DNA of 64,000 nucleotides, taken from positions 2,976,001 to 3,040,000 of the forward strand of contig NZ_CP044285.1 in the NCBI RefSeq assembly GCF_008728635.1, written 5' to 3'. Below the pieces are notes generated by a model. That model had not been told where the DNA came from and made no database searches. It was given only the letters and a program-made list of their open reading frames with translations. The stretch is from Hymenobacter baengnokdamensis. GTDB taxonomy: Bacteria; Bacteroidota; Bacteroidia; Cytophagales; Hymenobacteraceae. The position numbers and the translations under genes were made by a program. Position 1 is the stretch's first letter. The number at the start of each line of letters is the position of its first letter. Positions 42,065 to 49,711 of the stretch are shown here, piece by piece.

Positions 42065-42285
42065 AATAGGAGCGCTAAGCTCGGGCTTAGCTACGTGCGC
42101 GGCCAGATTGGCCGACGATTGCAGCCCACCGGCCGACTAACTTGCCTTTGTACGAACCTAAACGCCGGTTTTCCGGTAAAGCTACGGCGACCCCGCCCTC
42201 CGGCATACTACTGGAGCAGGCGTGTTCGTTACCACTGCTACCATTTACTTTCCTCCCGCCGCGCCAGCGCCCGGCGCCCTTGCCT

Positions 42286-43854
42286 ATGCAACGCTACTCC
42301 ATTCTTTGGGCCGACGACGAAATTGACCTGCTCAAGCCGCACATCCTCTTTTTAAAGGAGAAGGGCTACGACGTTACCCCCGTCAACTCCGGGGCCGATG
42401 CCCTGGAAGAAGTACAGGAAAATACCTATGACCTGGTATTTCTCGACGAGAATATGCCCGGCCTAACCGGCCTCGAAACCCTCAACGAAATCAAGGTGGT
42501 GCGGCCCACGGTGCCCGTCGTGATGATTACCAAGAGCGAGGAAGAGCACATTATGGAAGGGGCCATCGGGGCTAAAATCGCCGATTACCTCATCAAGCCC
42601 GTTAACCCGAATCAGATTCTGCTTTCAGTAAAGAAAGTACTGGACAACAAGCGCTTAATCACGGAGGCAACCAATACCGGCTACCAGCGCGATTTTCGCC
42701 AGCTCGGGATGCAGCTTTCCGACCGCCTCTCGCCTTCGGAGTGGGTCGATGTATATAAAAAGCTCGTATACTGGGAGTTGGAAATCAACGAAACCGAGGG
42801 CAAGAGCATGGCCGAAGTCTTCAACATGCAGAAGGACGAGGCTAATAACTACTTCGGCCGCTTCATTATTGAGAATTACGAAGACTGGGTAAACGGCCGC
42901 GACAAGGATGCGCCGCTTATGTCGCACCAGCTGTTTAAGGAGAAAGTTTTTCCGCTGATGAAGCAGACCGGCGACACGCCCGTGTATTTCGTGCTCATCG
43001 ACAACCTGCGCTACGACCAGTGGAAAATTCTGGAGCCGATTATCGCCGAGCTCTTTACCGTCGATTCGGAAGAGCTGTATTACAGCATTTTGCCGACTAC
43101 CACGGCATATGCGAGAAACGCAATATTTGCCGGTATGATGCCGGGCGAGGTGCAGAAAAAATACCCCAACCTGTGGGTGTGGGACGAAGACGAGGAAGGC
43201 AAAAACCTGCACGAGGCCGAGTTCATGGAAATCAATTTCCAGCGCAACAACCAGAAAGCCAAGCACAGCTACAATAAGGTAACCAACCTGCAGGCCGGCA
43301 AGGACTTGCTGGGTAAAATGGCTAACCTGCACAACAACTACAAGCTCAACGTTATCGTCTATAACTTTGTGGACATGCTTTCGCACGCCCGCACCGATAT
43401 GGCCATGATTCGCGAGCTCGCTGCCGATGAAAGCGCCTACCGCAGCCTCACCCGCTCGTGGTTTCTGCACTCGCCGCTGTATGAGATGCTGCAAACCATT
43501 GCCGAGAAAAAGGGCAAGCTCATCATCACCACCGACCACGGTACTATTCGGGTAAAGCGCCCGTATAAGATTGTGGGCGACCGCAATACCAACACCAACC
43601 TGCGCTACAAGCACGGCCGCAACCTGGGCTTCGACGAAAGCCGCGACATTTATGTGGTGCGCAAGCCGGAGAGCATTTTCCTGCCCCGCGAAAATGTGAG
43701 CACTGCGTATGTGTTCACGCTCGGCGACTATTTCTTCGCCTACCCCAACAACTACAACTACTACGTGAACTACTACAAAGACACGTTCCAGCACGGCGGC
43801 GTATCGCTGGAAGAATGTATTATTCCCTATATCACGCTGACGGCTAAAGGCTAA
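42286..43854 (+). CDS. porX: PorX-type response regulator with PglZ domain
   Basis: A 522-residue protein. An N-terminal receiver (residues 1-120) has ILWADDEIDLLKPH and phosphoacceptor Asp54 in LVFLDENMPG; the Lys is in YLIKPVNPNQ. The C-terminal PglZ (alkaline-phosphatase-like) domain includes PVYFVLIDNLRYDQW, SILPTTTAYARNAIFAGMMP and IITTDHGT. In Porphyromonas gingivalis, PorX regulates type IX secretion; family members are phosphodiesterases on cyclic oligonucleotides. The start was chosen at ATG 42286, just before MQRYSILWADDE. The stop codon lies inside a 42-bp hairpin arm. Confidence 0.95.
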   Translation: MQRYSILWADDEIDLLKPHILFLKEKGYDVTPVNSGADALEEVQENTYDLVFLDENMPGLTGLETLNEIKVVRPTVPVVMITKSEEEHIMEGAIGAKIADYLIKPVNPNQILLSVKKVLDNKRLITEATNTGYQRDFRQLGMQLSDRLSPSEWVDVYKKLVYWELEINETEGKSMAEVFNMQKDEANNYFGRFIIENYEDWVNGRDKDAPLMSHQLFKEKVFPLMKQTGDTPVYFVLIDNLRYDQWKILEPIIAELFTVDSEELYYSILPTTTAYARNAIFAGMMPGEVQKKYPNLWVWDEDEEGKNLHEAEFMEINFQRNNQKAKHSYNKVTNLQAGKDLLGKMANLHNNYKLNVIVYNFVDMLSHARTDMAMIRELAADESAYRSLTRSWFLHSPLYEMLQTIAEKKGKLIITTDHGTIRVKRPYKIVGDRNTNTNLRYKHGRNLGFDESRDIYVVRKPESIFLPRENVSTAYVFTLGDYFFAYPNNYNYYVNYYKDTFQHGGVSLEECIIPYITLTAKG

Positions 43855-43945
43855 GCGCAGCGTTACGCAGAGGGGGCAGCGTTTCGCAGAGTAGTTCATC
43901 TAAACTCTGCGAAACGCTGCCCCCTCTGCGTAATGCTGCGCTTAG
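43851..43945. terminator. 42-bp near-perfect hairpin holding both convergent stop codons
   Basis: Arms 43851-43892 and 43904-43945 pair over 42 bp with a single mismatch, around an 11-nt loop. The porX stop (43852-43854) lies in the left arm and the stop of the minus-strand gene (43942-43944) in the right. T-rich DNA follows on the plus strand (GTTTTTTGC). Each arm contains two related 16-mers of the type GCAGCGTTWCGCAGAG, so it is built of short repeats. Confidence 0.9.
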
Positions 43946-45207
43946 GTTTTTTGCTTCTTTTTCTTAGCCGCCGGAAATAATACATTATTGAGTATCAGCC
44001 GGTAGCCGGGCGAGTTGGGGTGCAGCGACAAGTCGGTGGGCTCTTCGCCCACCAGGTGCTGGTAGTCTTCGGGGTCGTGGCCGCCGTAAAACGTCCAGGT
44101 GCCTTTGCCCAGGGTGCCGTGCATGTAGCGCACCTCGCCATCCTGCTTGGTTTCGCCCATGATGATGACATCGGGCTTGATGAGGCTTTTGCGGAAGGCC
44201 GTAGTCTGACCCATGAAGCCGTGGATGGTCTTCTCATGGTCCTGGGTGAGCATGGTCGGCACCGGGTCGTACTTGGCTGAGAAGGTAAAGAGCTGAAAGT
44301 AATCGTTTTGCTCATACAGGCCGCGCTCGTTGGGCTGCATGTCGATGTTGGAATATTCGTACTCAAACGGGTTGGTTTTGAGCTGAAAATTCTGGAACGC
44401 CAGCGTGCGGTTGAAGTTGAGCTTGCTCTGGGCATTGGGGTCGGCCGGGTCGCCGTCGTACATCTCGGCCACCATGTCAATTCCCAGGCCCGCCAGCGCA
44501 ATATCGTAGCTGTCGGTAGCCGAGCACATGGCAAACATAAAGCCGCCGCCGGCGATAAACTCCTGCATCTTCACGGCCTCGGCGGCCTTCATCTCGCTCA
44601 CTTTCTTGAAGTTGTTGCGCTTGGCAGCGGCCTCGGCCTCGCGCACCTGCTGCTGGTACCAGGGCGCGTAGCGGTAGGCAGCGTAAAACTTGCCGTATTG
44701 GCCCGTAAAATCTTCGTGGTGCAGGTGTAGCCAGTCGTACTTGGGCAGCACGCCCGAAAGCACCTCGTCGTCGTAAATCTTATCGTACGGAATCTCGGCG
44801 TAGGTGAGCACCATCGTCACGGCATCGTCCCAGGGCTGCTTGCCTTTGGGCGTGTACACCGCGATTTTGGGTACTTTCTCCAGCTTCATCACGTCCATGT
44901 TGGCGTTGGGGTCAGCTATCTGGGTCAGAATTCCCGTGTACTGCGCCTCCGAGATAACCTGGAAGGTGATGCCGCGCACGTTCAGCTCATTTTCCAGGCT
45001 GGGCTGCGATTCGCAGGCAAAGGAGCCGCCCCGGTAATTCAGCAGCCAGTCTATTTCTATCTGCTTGCTTAAGGCCCAGTAGCACAGGCCGTAAGCTTTC
45101 AGGTGTTCCTTCTGGGTATTATCCATCGGGATGAAAATATGGTTGGCACGGGCTGCCAGGGCCGGGGCCAGCAGCACGAGCAAGAGGGCAAGACGCTTCA
45201 GCAACAT
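43942..45207 (-). CDS. Conserved secreted Bacteroidota protein, function unknown
   Basis: A 421-residue protein with a signal peptide (MLLKRLALLLVLLAPALAAR, cleavage near ARA-N) and mature start NHIFIPMDNTQKEHLKAYG. Recurrent features are PKIAVYTPKGKQPWDDAVTM, a DDEVLSG segment, CSATDSYDIALAG and YGGHDPEDYQH. It ends with a Lys-rich tail. Relatives are often labelled asparagine synthetase B in databases as recalled, but no AsnB domain (N-terminal Cys, PP-loop) is seen and the protein is secreted. The APKIAVYTPKG and GGHDPEDYQH parts resemble glutamine-amidotransferase-like folds only loosely. Confidence 0.85.
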   Translation of the reverse strand: MLLKRLALLLVLLAPALAARANHIFIPMDNTQKEHLKAYGLCYWALSKQIEIDWLLNYRGGSFACESQPSLENELNVRGITFQVISEAQYTGILTQIADPNANMDVMKLEKVPKIAVYTPKGKQPWDDAVTMVLTYAEIPYDKIYDDEVLSGVLPKYDWLHLHHEDFTGQYGKFYAAYRYAPWYQQQVREAEAAAKRNNFKKVSEMKAAEAVKMQEFIAGGGFMFAMCSATDSYDIALAGLGIDMVAEMYDGDPADPNAQSKLNFNRTLAFQNFQLKTNPFEYEYSNIDMQPNERGLYEQNDYFQLFTFSAKYDPVPTMLTQDHEKTIHGFMGQTTAFRKSLIKPDVIIMGETKQDGEVRYMHGTLGKGTWTFYGGHDPEDYQHLVGEEPTDLSLHPNSPGYRLILNNVLFPAAKKKKQKT

Positions 45208-45364
45208 ACTTTTGAGGACTTAAGAGCCACCAGCCAAACGGGGCGGTGGCAATCGTAGTTCAAGGTACGGCTGCTGCGCTACACAAAGTGACAACCACCG
45301 GCAAGCTCTCTAACTAATCACCCACGCTCAAAAAACGGCCTAGCCAGCTTGCGTAGCAAGCGTA

Positions 45365-45393
45365 TCCGCGAAATCCGTTAAATCCGTTAAATC
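45365..45393 (+). repeat. Nonamer microrepeat AAATCCGTT before the permease start
   Basis: Two perfect copies of AAATCCGTT and a third variant (AAATCTGCG) run up to 4 bp before the ATG at 45398. The AATCCG core matches the repeats at 48278-48308. Confidence 0.75.
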
Positions 45394-45397
45394 TGCG

Positions 45398-46645
45398 ATG
45401 ACTTTTCTGGAAAATATCCGCGAGGCGCTGCGCTCTATCTCCGGCAATCTGCTGCGCACCATCCTCACGGCGCTCATCGTGAGTATCGGGCTGATGGCGC
45501 TGGTGGGCATTCTCACGGCTATCGACGCTATGCGCAACTCCTTGGGCGACACCTTTGCCAGCCTCGGGGCCAACGCCTTCGAAATAAAGGCTAAAGGCTA
45601 TGGTAATCGGTTCCGGCGCGGGGGCGTGCAGGGCAAGCAGTACCCGGCGCTCAGCTACCTGCAGGCCACGCTCTATAAAAAGGAGCTGACCCGCCGCGAG
45701 CCCGGTACCATTGTGGGCTTGTCGGCCTTCATCAGCGGGGCCACCGAAATCAAAGCCAACGGCCAGAAAACCAACCCCAATATGCAGGTGATTGCCGGCG
45801 ATGAAAACTACCTGCGCATCCAGAGCTACGCGCTCACCCAGGGCCGCACCTTTTCACCGTCGGAGCTGAATACCGGGGCCAACGTGGCCATTATCGGCCA
45901 GGAAATGAAAGACAAGCTGTTTCCGCAGGTAAACCCGGTGGGCAAATACGTGTACGCGCTGGGCAAGCGGTTTCAGGTGGTGGGCCAGCTCGAAAAAAGT
46001 GGCAGCACGATGGGCGGCTCCGGGGCCGACCGCCTGCTGCTGGTGCCGCTCGAAACCGGCAACCAGCTGCCCCGCACCGGGGCGCTCACTTACGATATCA
46101 AAACGGCCACGCCCAGCGCGGGCTCCCTGGGCTTTTTGCAAAGCCAGGCCACGGGCGTAATGCGGGCCGTGCGCAACGACCGCCTGGGGCAGGAAGACTC
46201 CTTCGAGATTGAAAGCCCCGATTCGCTGAGCGGCACCCTCGATTCGCTGAGCGGCAACATGCGCCTGGCCGGCGGCCTGATAGCTTTTCTGGCGCTGCTC
46301 GGAGCCAGCATCGCGCTCATGAATATCATGCTGGTATCGGTAACGGAGCGCACCCGCGAAATTGGCATTCGCAAAGCCCTGGGGGCCACGGCGCGCCAGA
46401 TACGCCTGCAATTCCTGATTGAGGCCATCGTTATCTGCGTAATGGGCGGCACGCTGGGGATAATGCTGGGCATCGGGGCCGGCAACGGCGTGGCCGTGCT
46501 GGCGGGCAGCAAGTCGTTTCTGGTGCCCTGGCTATGGGTAGGAGTGGGGCTGACCATTTGCGTAACGGTGGGCCTGCTGGCCGGCTCGTACCCGGCCGGC
46601 AAGGCCGCTGCCCTGGACCCGATTGACAGCCTGCGGTATGAGTAA
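45398..46645 (+). CDS. MacB-like ABC transporter permease
   Basis: A 415-residue FtsX/MacB-type permease. One N-terminal helix (TILTALIVSIGLMALVGIL, about 21-39), a large periplasmic MacB_PCD domain (about 50-275), and three C-terminal helices (LAGGLIAFLALLGASIALMN; ICVMGGTLGIMLGIGAGNG; VGVGLTICVTVGLLAGSYPA). The cytoplasmic coupling motif TERTREIGIRKALGAT precedes the second helix pair. It needs an ATPase partner, which is not encoded next to it. Possible roles are lipoprotein or peptide export. The stop overlaps the next gene's ATG by 8 bp. Nonamer repeats precede the start. Confidence 0.92.
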   Translation: MTFLENIREALRSISGNLLRTILTALIVSIGLMALVGILTAIDAMRNSLGDTFASLGANAFEIKAKGYGNRFRRGGVQGKQYPALSYLQATLYKKELTRREPGTIVGLSAFISGATEIKANGQKTNPNMQVIAGDENYLRIQSYALTQGRTFSPSELNTGANVAIIGQEMKDKLFPQVNPVGKYVYALGKRFQVVGQLEKSGSTMGGSGADRLLLVPLETGNQLPRTGALTYDIKTATPSAGSLGFLQSQATGVMRAVRNDRLGQEDSFEIESPDSLSGTLDSLSGNMRLAGGLIAFLALLGASIALMNIMLVSVTERTREIGIRKALGATARQIRLQFLIEAIVICVMGGTLGIMLGIGAGNGVAVLAGSKSFLVPWLWVGVGLTICVTVGLLAGSYPAGKAAALDPIDSLRYE

Positions 46646-47543
46646 TATTAATAAAACACGATACTTTGTGCTAGCTGGCACGCTGGTGTTCGGTGGCTGC
46701 GAATCGCAGACAGCCCATGAAAACCCACGCGCGGCGAGCTCAATCACGTCAGCCGCGCAGGCCCCGGCTGCCCGGGCTGTTGAGCCAGTTAAGCGCGAAA
46801 TAGCATCGGCAGGCCCTGTGCAGATTGCTACTATCAAGCTGCCCAACGCGCCAGATTTTGAAGTGCCGCAGGTGCAGCTTGCAAATGCGGCAGCTGCGCA
46901 GCGTCTCAATCAGACGCTGACCCGACTTATGCTTACGGCTGGCCTTAGCGATACGACGCGGGCTCCAACAGCTGCGGCGGCCATCCGGCGGGCCGTTGCC
47001 GAATACAAGGCTGCTAACAAAGAAGGGCTGACCGGCACCAGCTACGACATTTTATTCAATCGTGCGGGGCTATTGTCACTGGCCCTTACTACCGAGTACA
47101 TGGGCGCTTATCCTTCGACGACCAGCCGACATGCTACGTTCGATATACGCACTGGTCGCTGTATTACACTGCCCGAGCTGCTGGCCGATACTATACTACT
47201 ACGCCAGCAGTGGCACCAGCGCCTTACCCAGCGCGTAGCCGCCCACGTTCAACGCATTACCCGGGACTATCCCGGCGACTCTGATACCTGGGCCACCGTG
47301 TGGGAGCAAACCGGCTGGGATGAAGGCAGACAGCAGGTAAGCCCAGCGGCTCTGCCAGCCCTGCGTGAGTTCGCGCTCACGCCCAAAGGACTGGTGCTTT
47401 ATTCCAGCTTCGAGTTTCCACACGCCGTACTGGCTCTGGCGCCGGCCGACGACTATTTGTTTGCCTACGCAGACCTGGAGCCCCGGCAACTGTTGCGGCA
47501 GGCTGTTACCGGGTCGCCTCCGCAAAGGCGGGATACCAGATAA
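46638..47543 (+). CDS. Lipoprotein with DUF3298-like domain
   Basis: A 301-residue protein with a lipoprotein signal (FVLAGTLVFGGC, Cys19). A disordered Ala-rich segment follows (about 20-60), then a domain with SLALTTEYMGAYPSTTSRHATFDIRTGR and LTPKGLVLYSSFEFPHAVLA, which resembles the DUF3298/DUF4163 (RsiV-like) fold. Its function is unknown, but family members bind or respond to envelope polymers. ATG 46638 overlaps the permease stop (ATGAGTAA), so the two are coupled. Confidence 0.8.
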   Translation: MSNINKTRYFVLAGTLVFGGCESQTAHENPRAASSITSAAQAPAARAVEPVKREIASAGPVQIATIKLPNAPDFEVPQVQLANAAAAQRLNQTLTRLMLTAGLSDTTRAPTAAAAIRRAVAEYKAANKEGLTGTSYDILFNRAGLLSLALTTEYMGAYPSTTSRHATFDIRTGRCITLPELLADTILLRQQWHQRLTQRVAAHVQRITRDYPGDSDTWATVWEQTGWDEGRQQVSPAALPALREFALTPKGLVLYSSFEFPHAVLALAPADDYLFAYADLEPRQLLRQAVTGSPPQRRDTR

Positions 47544-47548
47544 GCTTT

Positions 47549-47580
47549 TACATTTGCGCAACTTTTCATTTGTGCAAATG
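47549..47580 (+). promoter_or_regulatory. -7 promoter element and direct-repeat operator before the XRE gene
   Basis: TACATTTG at 47549-47556 matches the TAnnTTTG consensus. It overlaps CATTTGCGCAA (47551-47561), repeated as CATTTGTGCAA (47568-47578) 17 bp on, up to the ATG at 47578. The second copy extends to the palindrome CATTTG-TG-CAAATG. This is the expected layout for autorepression by the HTH protein it precedes; regulation is inferred. Confidence 0.6.
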
Positions 47581-48171
47581 CCCCCTCCTGCTTCCATCGG
47601 CCAACGCTTTACCCAACTTATTCAGCATTTGGGGCTGAGCAAAAATGCCTTTGCGCAGTCGCTGGACAAGACGGCCACCGTTATTCAACATCTCGTTGAT
47701 GAGCGTAACAAGCCCGGCTACGACCTGCTGTGCAAGGTATTTGAAACTTATCCAAATGTGTCGAAAGACTGGCTGCTGCTTGGTCAGGGGCCTATGCTGG
47801 CCGGGTCGGGATTGTCGCCGGCCTCAGGCATCGCAGCTGCGCCGGACGGCTTATTTGCCGCGCCTGCGCCGGTGGCAGAGGCACCGGCAGTACCCTTAGC
47901 CCGGGCAGTAGCCTCACCCGAAAAGCGGCCAGCGCCGGCGCCCGTTGAGCGGCCCGAGCCGCTACCTGGTCCGGTAGTACCTGCTACTGTGCCCGCGCCG
48001 ACTAGTGCCGCGGCCGCTCCGGCTTCGCCCGATGCCAACTACCTCGCGGTGGTGCTGCAAACCCAGCACCTCCAGCACCAACTGGCGCTGGCTGAGCAGC
48101 GCAATCAGCATTTGCTGGAGCAGCAAGCCCTTATGCAGCAGCTCGTGGCCGTGCTGCAACGGGCCGTCTGA
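47578..48171 (+). CDS. XRE-family helix-turn-helix regulator with Pro/Ala linker
   Basis: A 197-residue protein. The N-terminal HTH (IGQRFTQLIQHLGLSKNAFAQSL, helix pair about residues 6-55) includes VIQHLVDERNKPGYDLLCKV. A long Pro/Ala-rich linker (about 75-150) follows, then a C-terminal Gln-rich coiled coil (QTQHLQHQLALAEQRNQHLL) likely for oligomerisation. It probably binds the repeats around its own promoter. ATG 47578 was chosen over the upstream frame start because the HTH begins there and the -7 element precedes it. Confidence 0.85.
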   Translation: MPPPASIGQRFTQLIQHLGLSKNAFAQSLDKTATVIQHLVDERNKPGYDLLCKVFETYPNVSKDWLLLGQGPMLAGSGLSPASGIAAAPDGLFAAPAPVAEAPAVPLARAVASPEKRPAPAPVERPEPLPGPVVPATVPAPTSAAAAPASPDANYLAVVLQTQHLQHQLALAEQRNQHLLEQQALMQQLVAVLQRAV

Positions 48172-48173
48172 AC

Positions 48174-48308
48174 CGCGGATTTATCGGATTGCTCAGATTT
48201 TGGTGACGTGAAAAAGGCCGCCCAATTGGGCGGCCTTTCTATGCGGCGAAGGACACTCGGTAATCGTCACCAAAATCCGGGTAATCCGACGAATCCGATA
48301 AATCCGCG
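48174..48308. repeat. Nested hairpins with AATCCGNNN nonamers and an internal terminator
   Basis: The outer arms 48174-48190 and 48292-48308 pair perfectly over 17 bp; 48196-48208 and 48265-48277 pair over 13 bp. The right arm holds four nonamers AATCCGNNN in a row (from about 48276). In the centre, 48213-48238 is a perfect 13-bp-arm palindrome (GGCCGCCC-AATT-GGGCGGCC core flanked by A and T runs), a bidirectional terminator between the convergent XRE and mtaB genes. Confidence 0.85.
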
Positions 48309-48310
48309 CT

Positions 48311-49651
48311 TCAGACAAGCAGTCCTACTTCCTCGGCCTCCATCAGCCCCAGCGCGTTGACTTGGGTGAGGCGCAGCGGGCGGATTTCGCCCACCAGCAG
48401 CGGGTCGTACTTGGCCGCCACGCGGATGTAGTTGGGCGTGTAGCCTTCCACGCGGCCATCGGTACTATCGTCTTCAAACAGTACTTCGGTTTCGAAGCCA
48501 GCGTGCTGCTCGTAGAAAAAACGCTTTTTCTTTTCCGAGAGGCCGCGCAGCTGGGTGGTGCGCTCGGTGCGCACGCGCTCGGGCACCCGGCCGGGCAGAG
48601 TAGGCGCCAGGGTATTGGGCCGCTCCGAGTACGGAAAAACGTGCAGGTAGCTGACGGGTAATTCATTCAAAAAACTATATGTTTCTTGGAAATCGCTTGC
48701 CGTCTCGCCCGGAAAGCCCACGATTACATCGACCCCGATGCCGGCGTGGGGCATTAGCTCCCGGATGCGGGCCACGCGCTCGGCGTAAAGGGCCCGGCGG
48801 TAGCGGCGGCGCATGAGACCCAGAATCTTATCCGACCCGCTTTGCAGCGGCAGGTGGAAGTGGGGCATAAAGCGCCGCGAGGCCGCCACCGTCTGGATAA
48901 TCTCATCGGTGAGCAGGTTGGGCTCGCACGAGCTGATGCGGAAGCGGCGAATGCCCGCCACCTGGTCAAGGGCTTGTACCAATTGGGTGAAATTCTCGAC
49001 CCGCGCGCGTTCTGCGCCCTGAATGCCAAAATCGCCCAGGTTAACGCCCGTGAGCACTATTTCCTGTACGCCCTGCGACGCCAGCTTCTCCACGCGCTCG
49101 ACCACCGAGGCAATACTGCCCGAGCGGCTCGCCCCCCGCGCCAGCGGAATGGTGCAAAACGAGCAGGAATAGTCGCAGCCATCCTGCACTTTGAGAAAAG
49201 TGCGGGTACGCTCGCCCAGCGATTGCGCCGGGTGAAACTCGTGCGCTTCGCTGATGGGAGAGGCGAATACGCGGCCCGGCCCGGCCTCTGCGCCCGGCTC
49301 GGGCAGCTGCAGCCCGGCGATAATCTCAGCCAGCCGAAACTTCTCGGCCGCGCCAAGTACCGCGCCCACGCCGGGAATTTCGGCTATCTCCTGGGGCTTG
49401 AGCTGGGCGTAGCAGCCCACGATGGCCACGAAAGCCCGGGGGTTGTGCTTAAGCGCCTGCTGCACTACCCGTCGGCACTTGCGGTCGGCGTGGTCGGTGA
49501 CGGAGCAGGTGTTTACGACGTAAACATCGGCCCCCTGCTCAAACTCGACGCGGCGCACGCCACGCTCTTCAAACTGCCGGCCCAGGGCCGACGACTCGGA
49601 GAAATTGAGCTTGCAGCCCAGCGTATAAAAGGCAACGGTTTGTGGTGTCAT
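48311..49651 (-). CDS. mtaB: tRNA t6A37 methylthiotransferase MtaB
   Basis: A 446-residue methylthiotransferase. N-terminal motifs with three Cys: TLGCKLNFSES, VNTCSVTDHADRK and VGCYAQLKP; radical-SAM motif CDYSCSFC in VQDGCDYSCSFCTIPLARG; C-terminal TRAM-like region. It converts t6A37 to ms2t6A37. The K after TLGC and the VTDHADRKCRR motif place it in the MtaB rather than MiaB group. An AT-rich patch lies near 48665-48690. Together with MiaB, MiaE and TsaE it forms a set of four A37-modification genes in this window. Confidence 0.93.
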   Translation of the reverse strand: MTPQTVAFYTLGCKLNFSESSALGRQFEERGVRRVEFEQGADVYVVNTCSVTDHADRKCRRVVQQALKHNPRAFVAIVGCYAQLKPQEIAEIPGVGAVLGAAEKFRLAEIIAGLQLPEPGAEAGPGRVFASPISEAHEFHPAQSLGERTRTFLKVQDGCDYSCSFCTIPLARGASRSGSIASVVERVEKLASQGVQEIVLTGVNLGDFGIQGAERARVENFTQLVQALDQVAGIRRFRISSCEPNLLTDEIIQTVAASRRFMPHFHLPLQSGSDKILGLMRRRYRRALYAERVARIRELMPHAGIGVDVIVGFPGETASDFQETYSFLNELPVSYLHVFPYSERPNTLAPTLPGRVPERVRTERTTQLRGLSEKKKRFFYEQHAGFETEVLFEDDSTDGRVEGYTPNYIRVAAKYDPLLVGEIRPLRLTQVNALGLMEAEEVGLLV

Positions 49652-49711
49652 CAGCCCGCAAAGTTACAACCCAGCCGCTCCGGCCCTGGCGTGGCCGGCC
49701 GCAGCCCTGGC

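Noticed and set aside
43942..45207. Asparagine synthetase B
   Set aside because: No N-terminal catalytic Cys, no PP-loop and a clear export signal; the label is likely historical.
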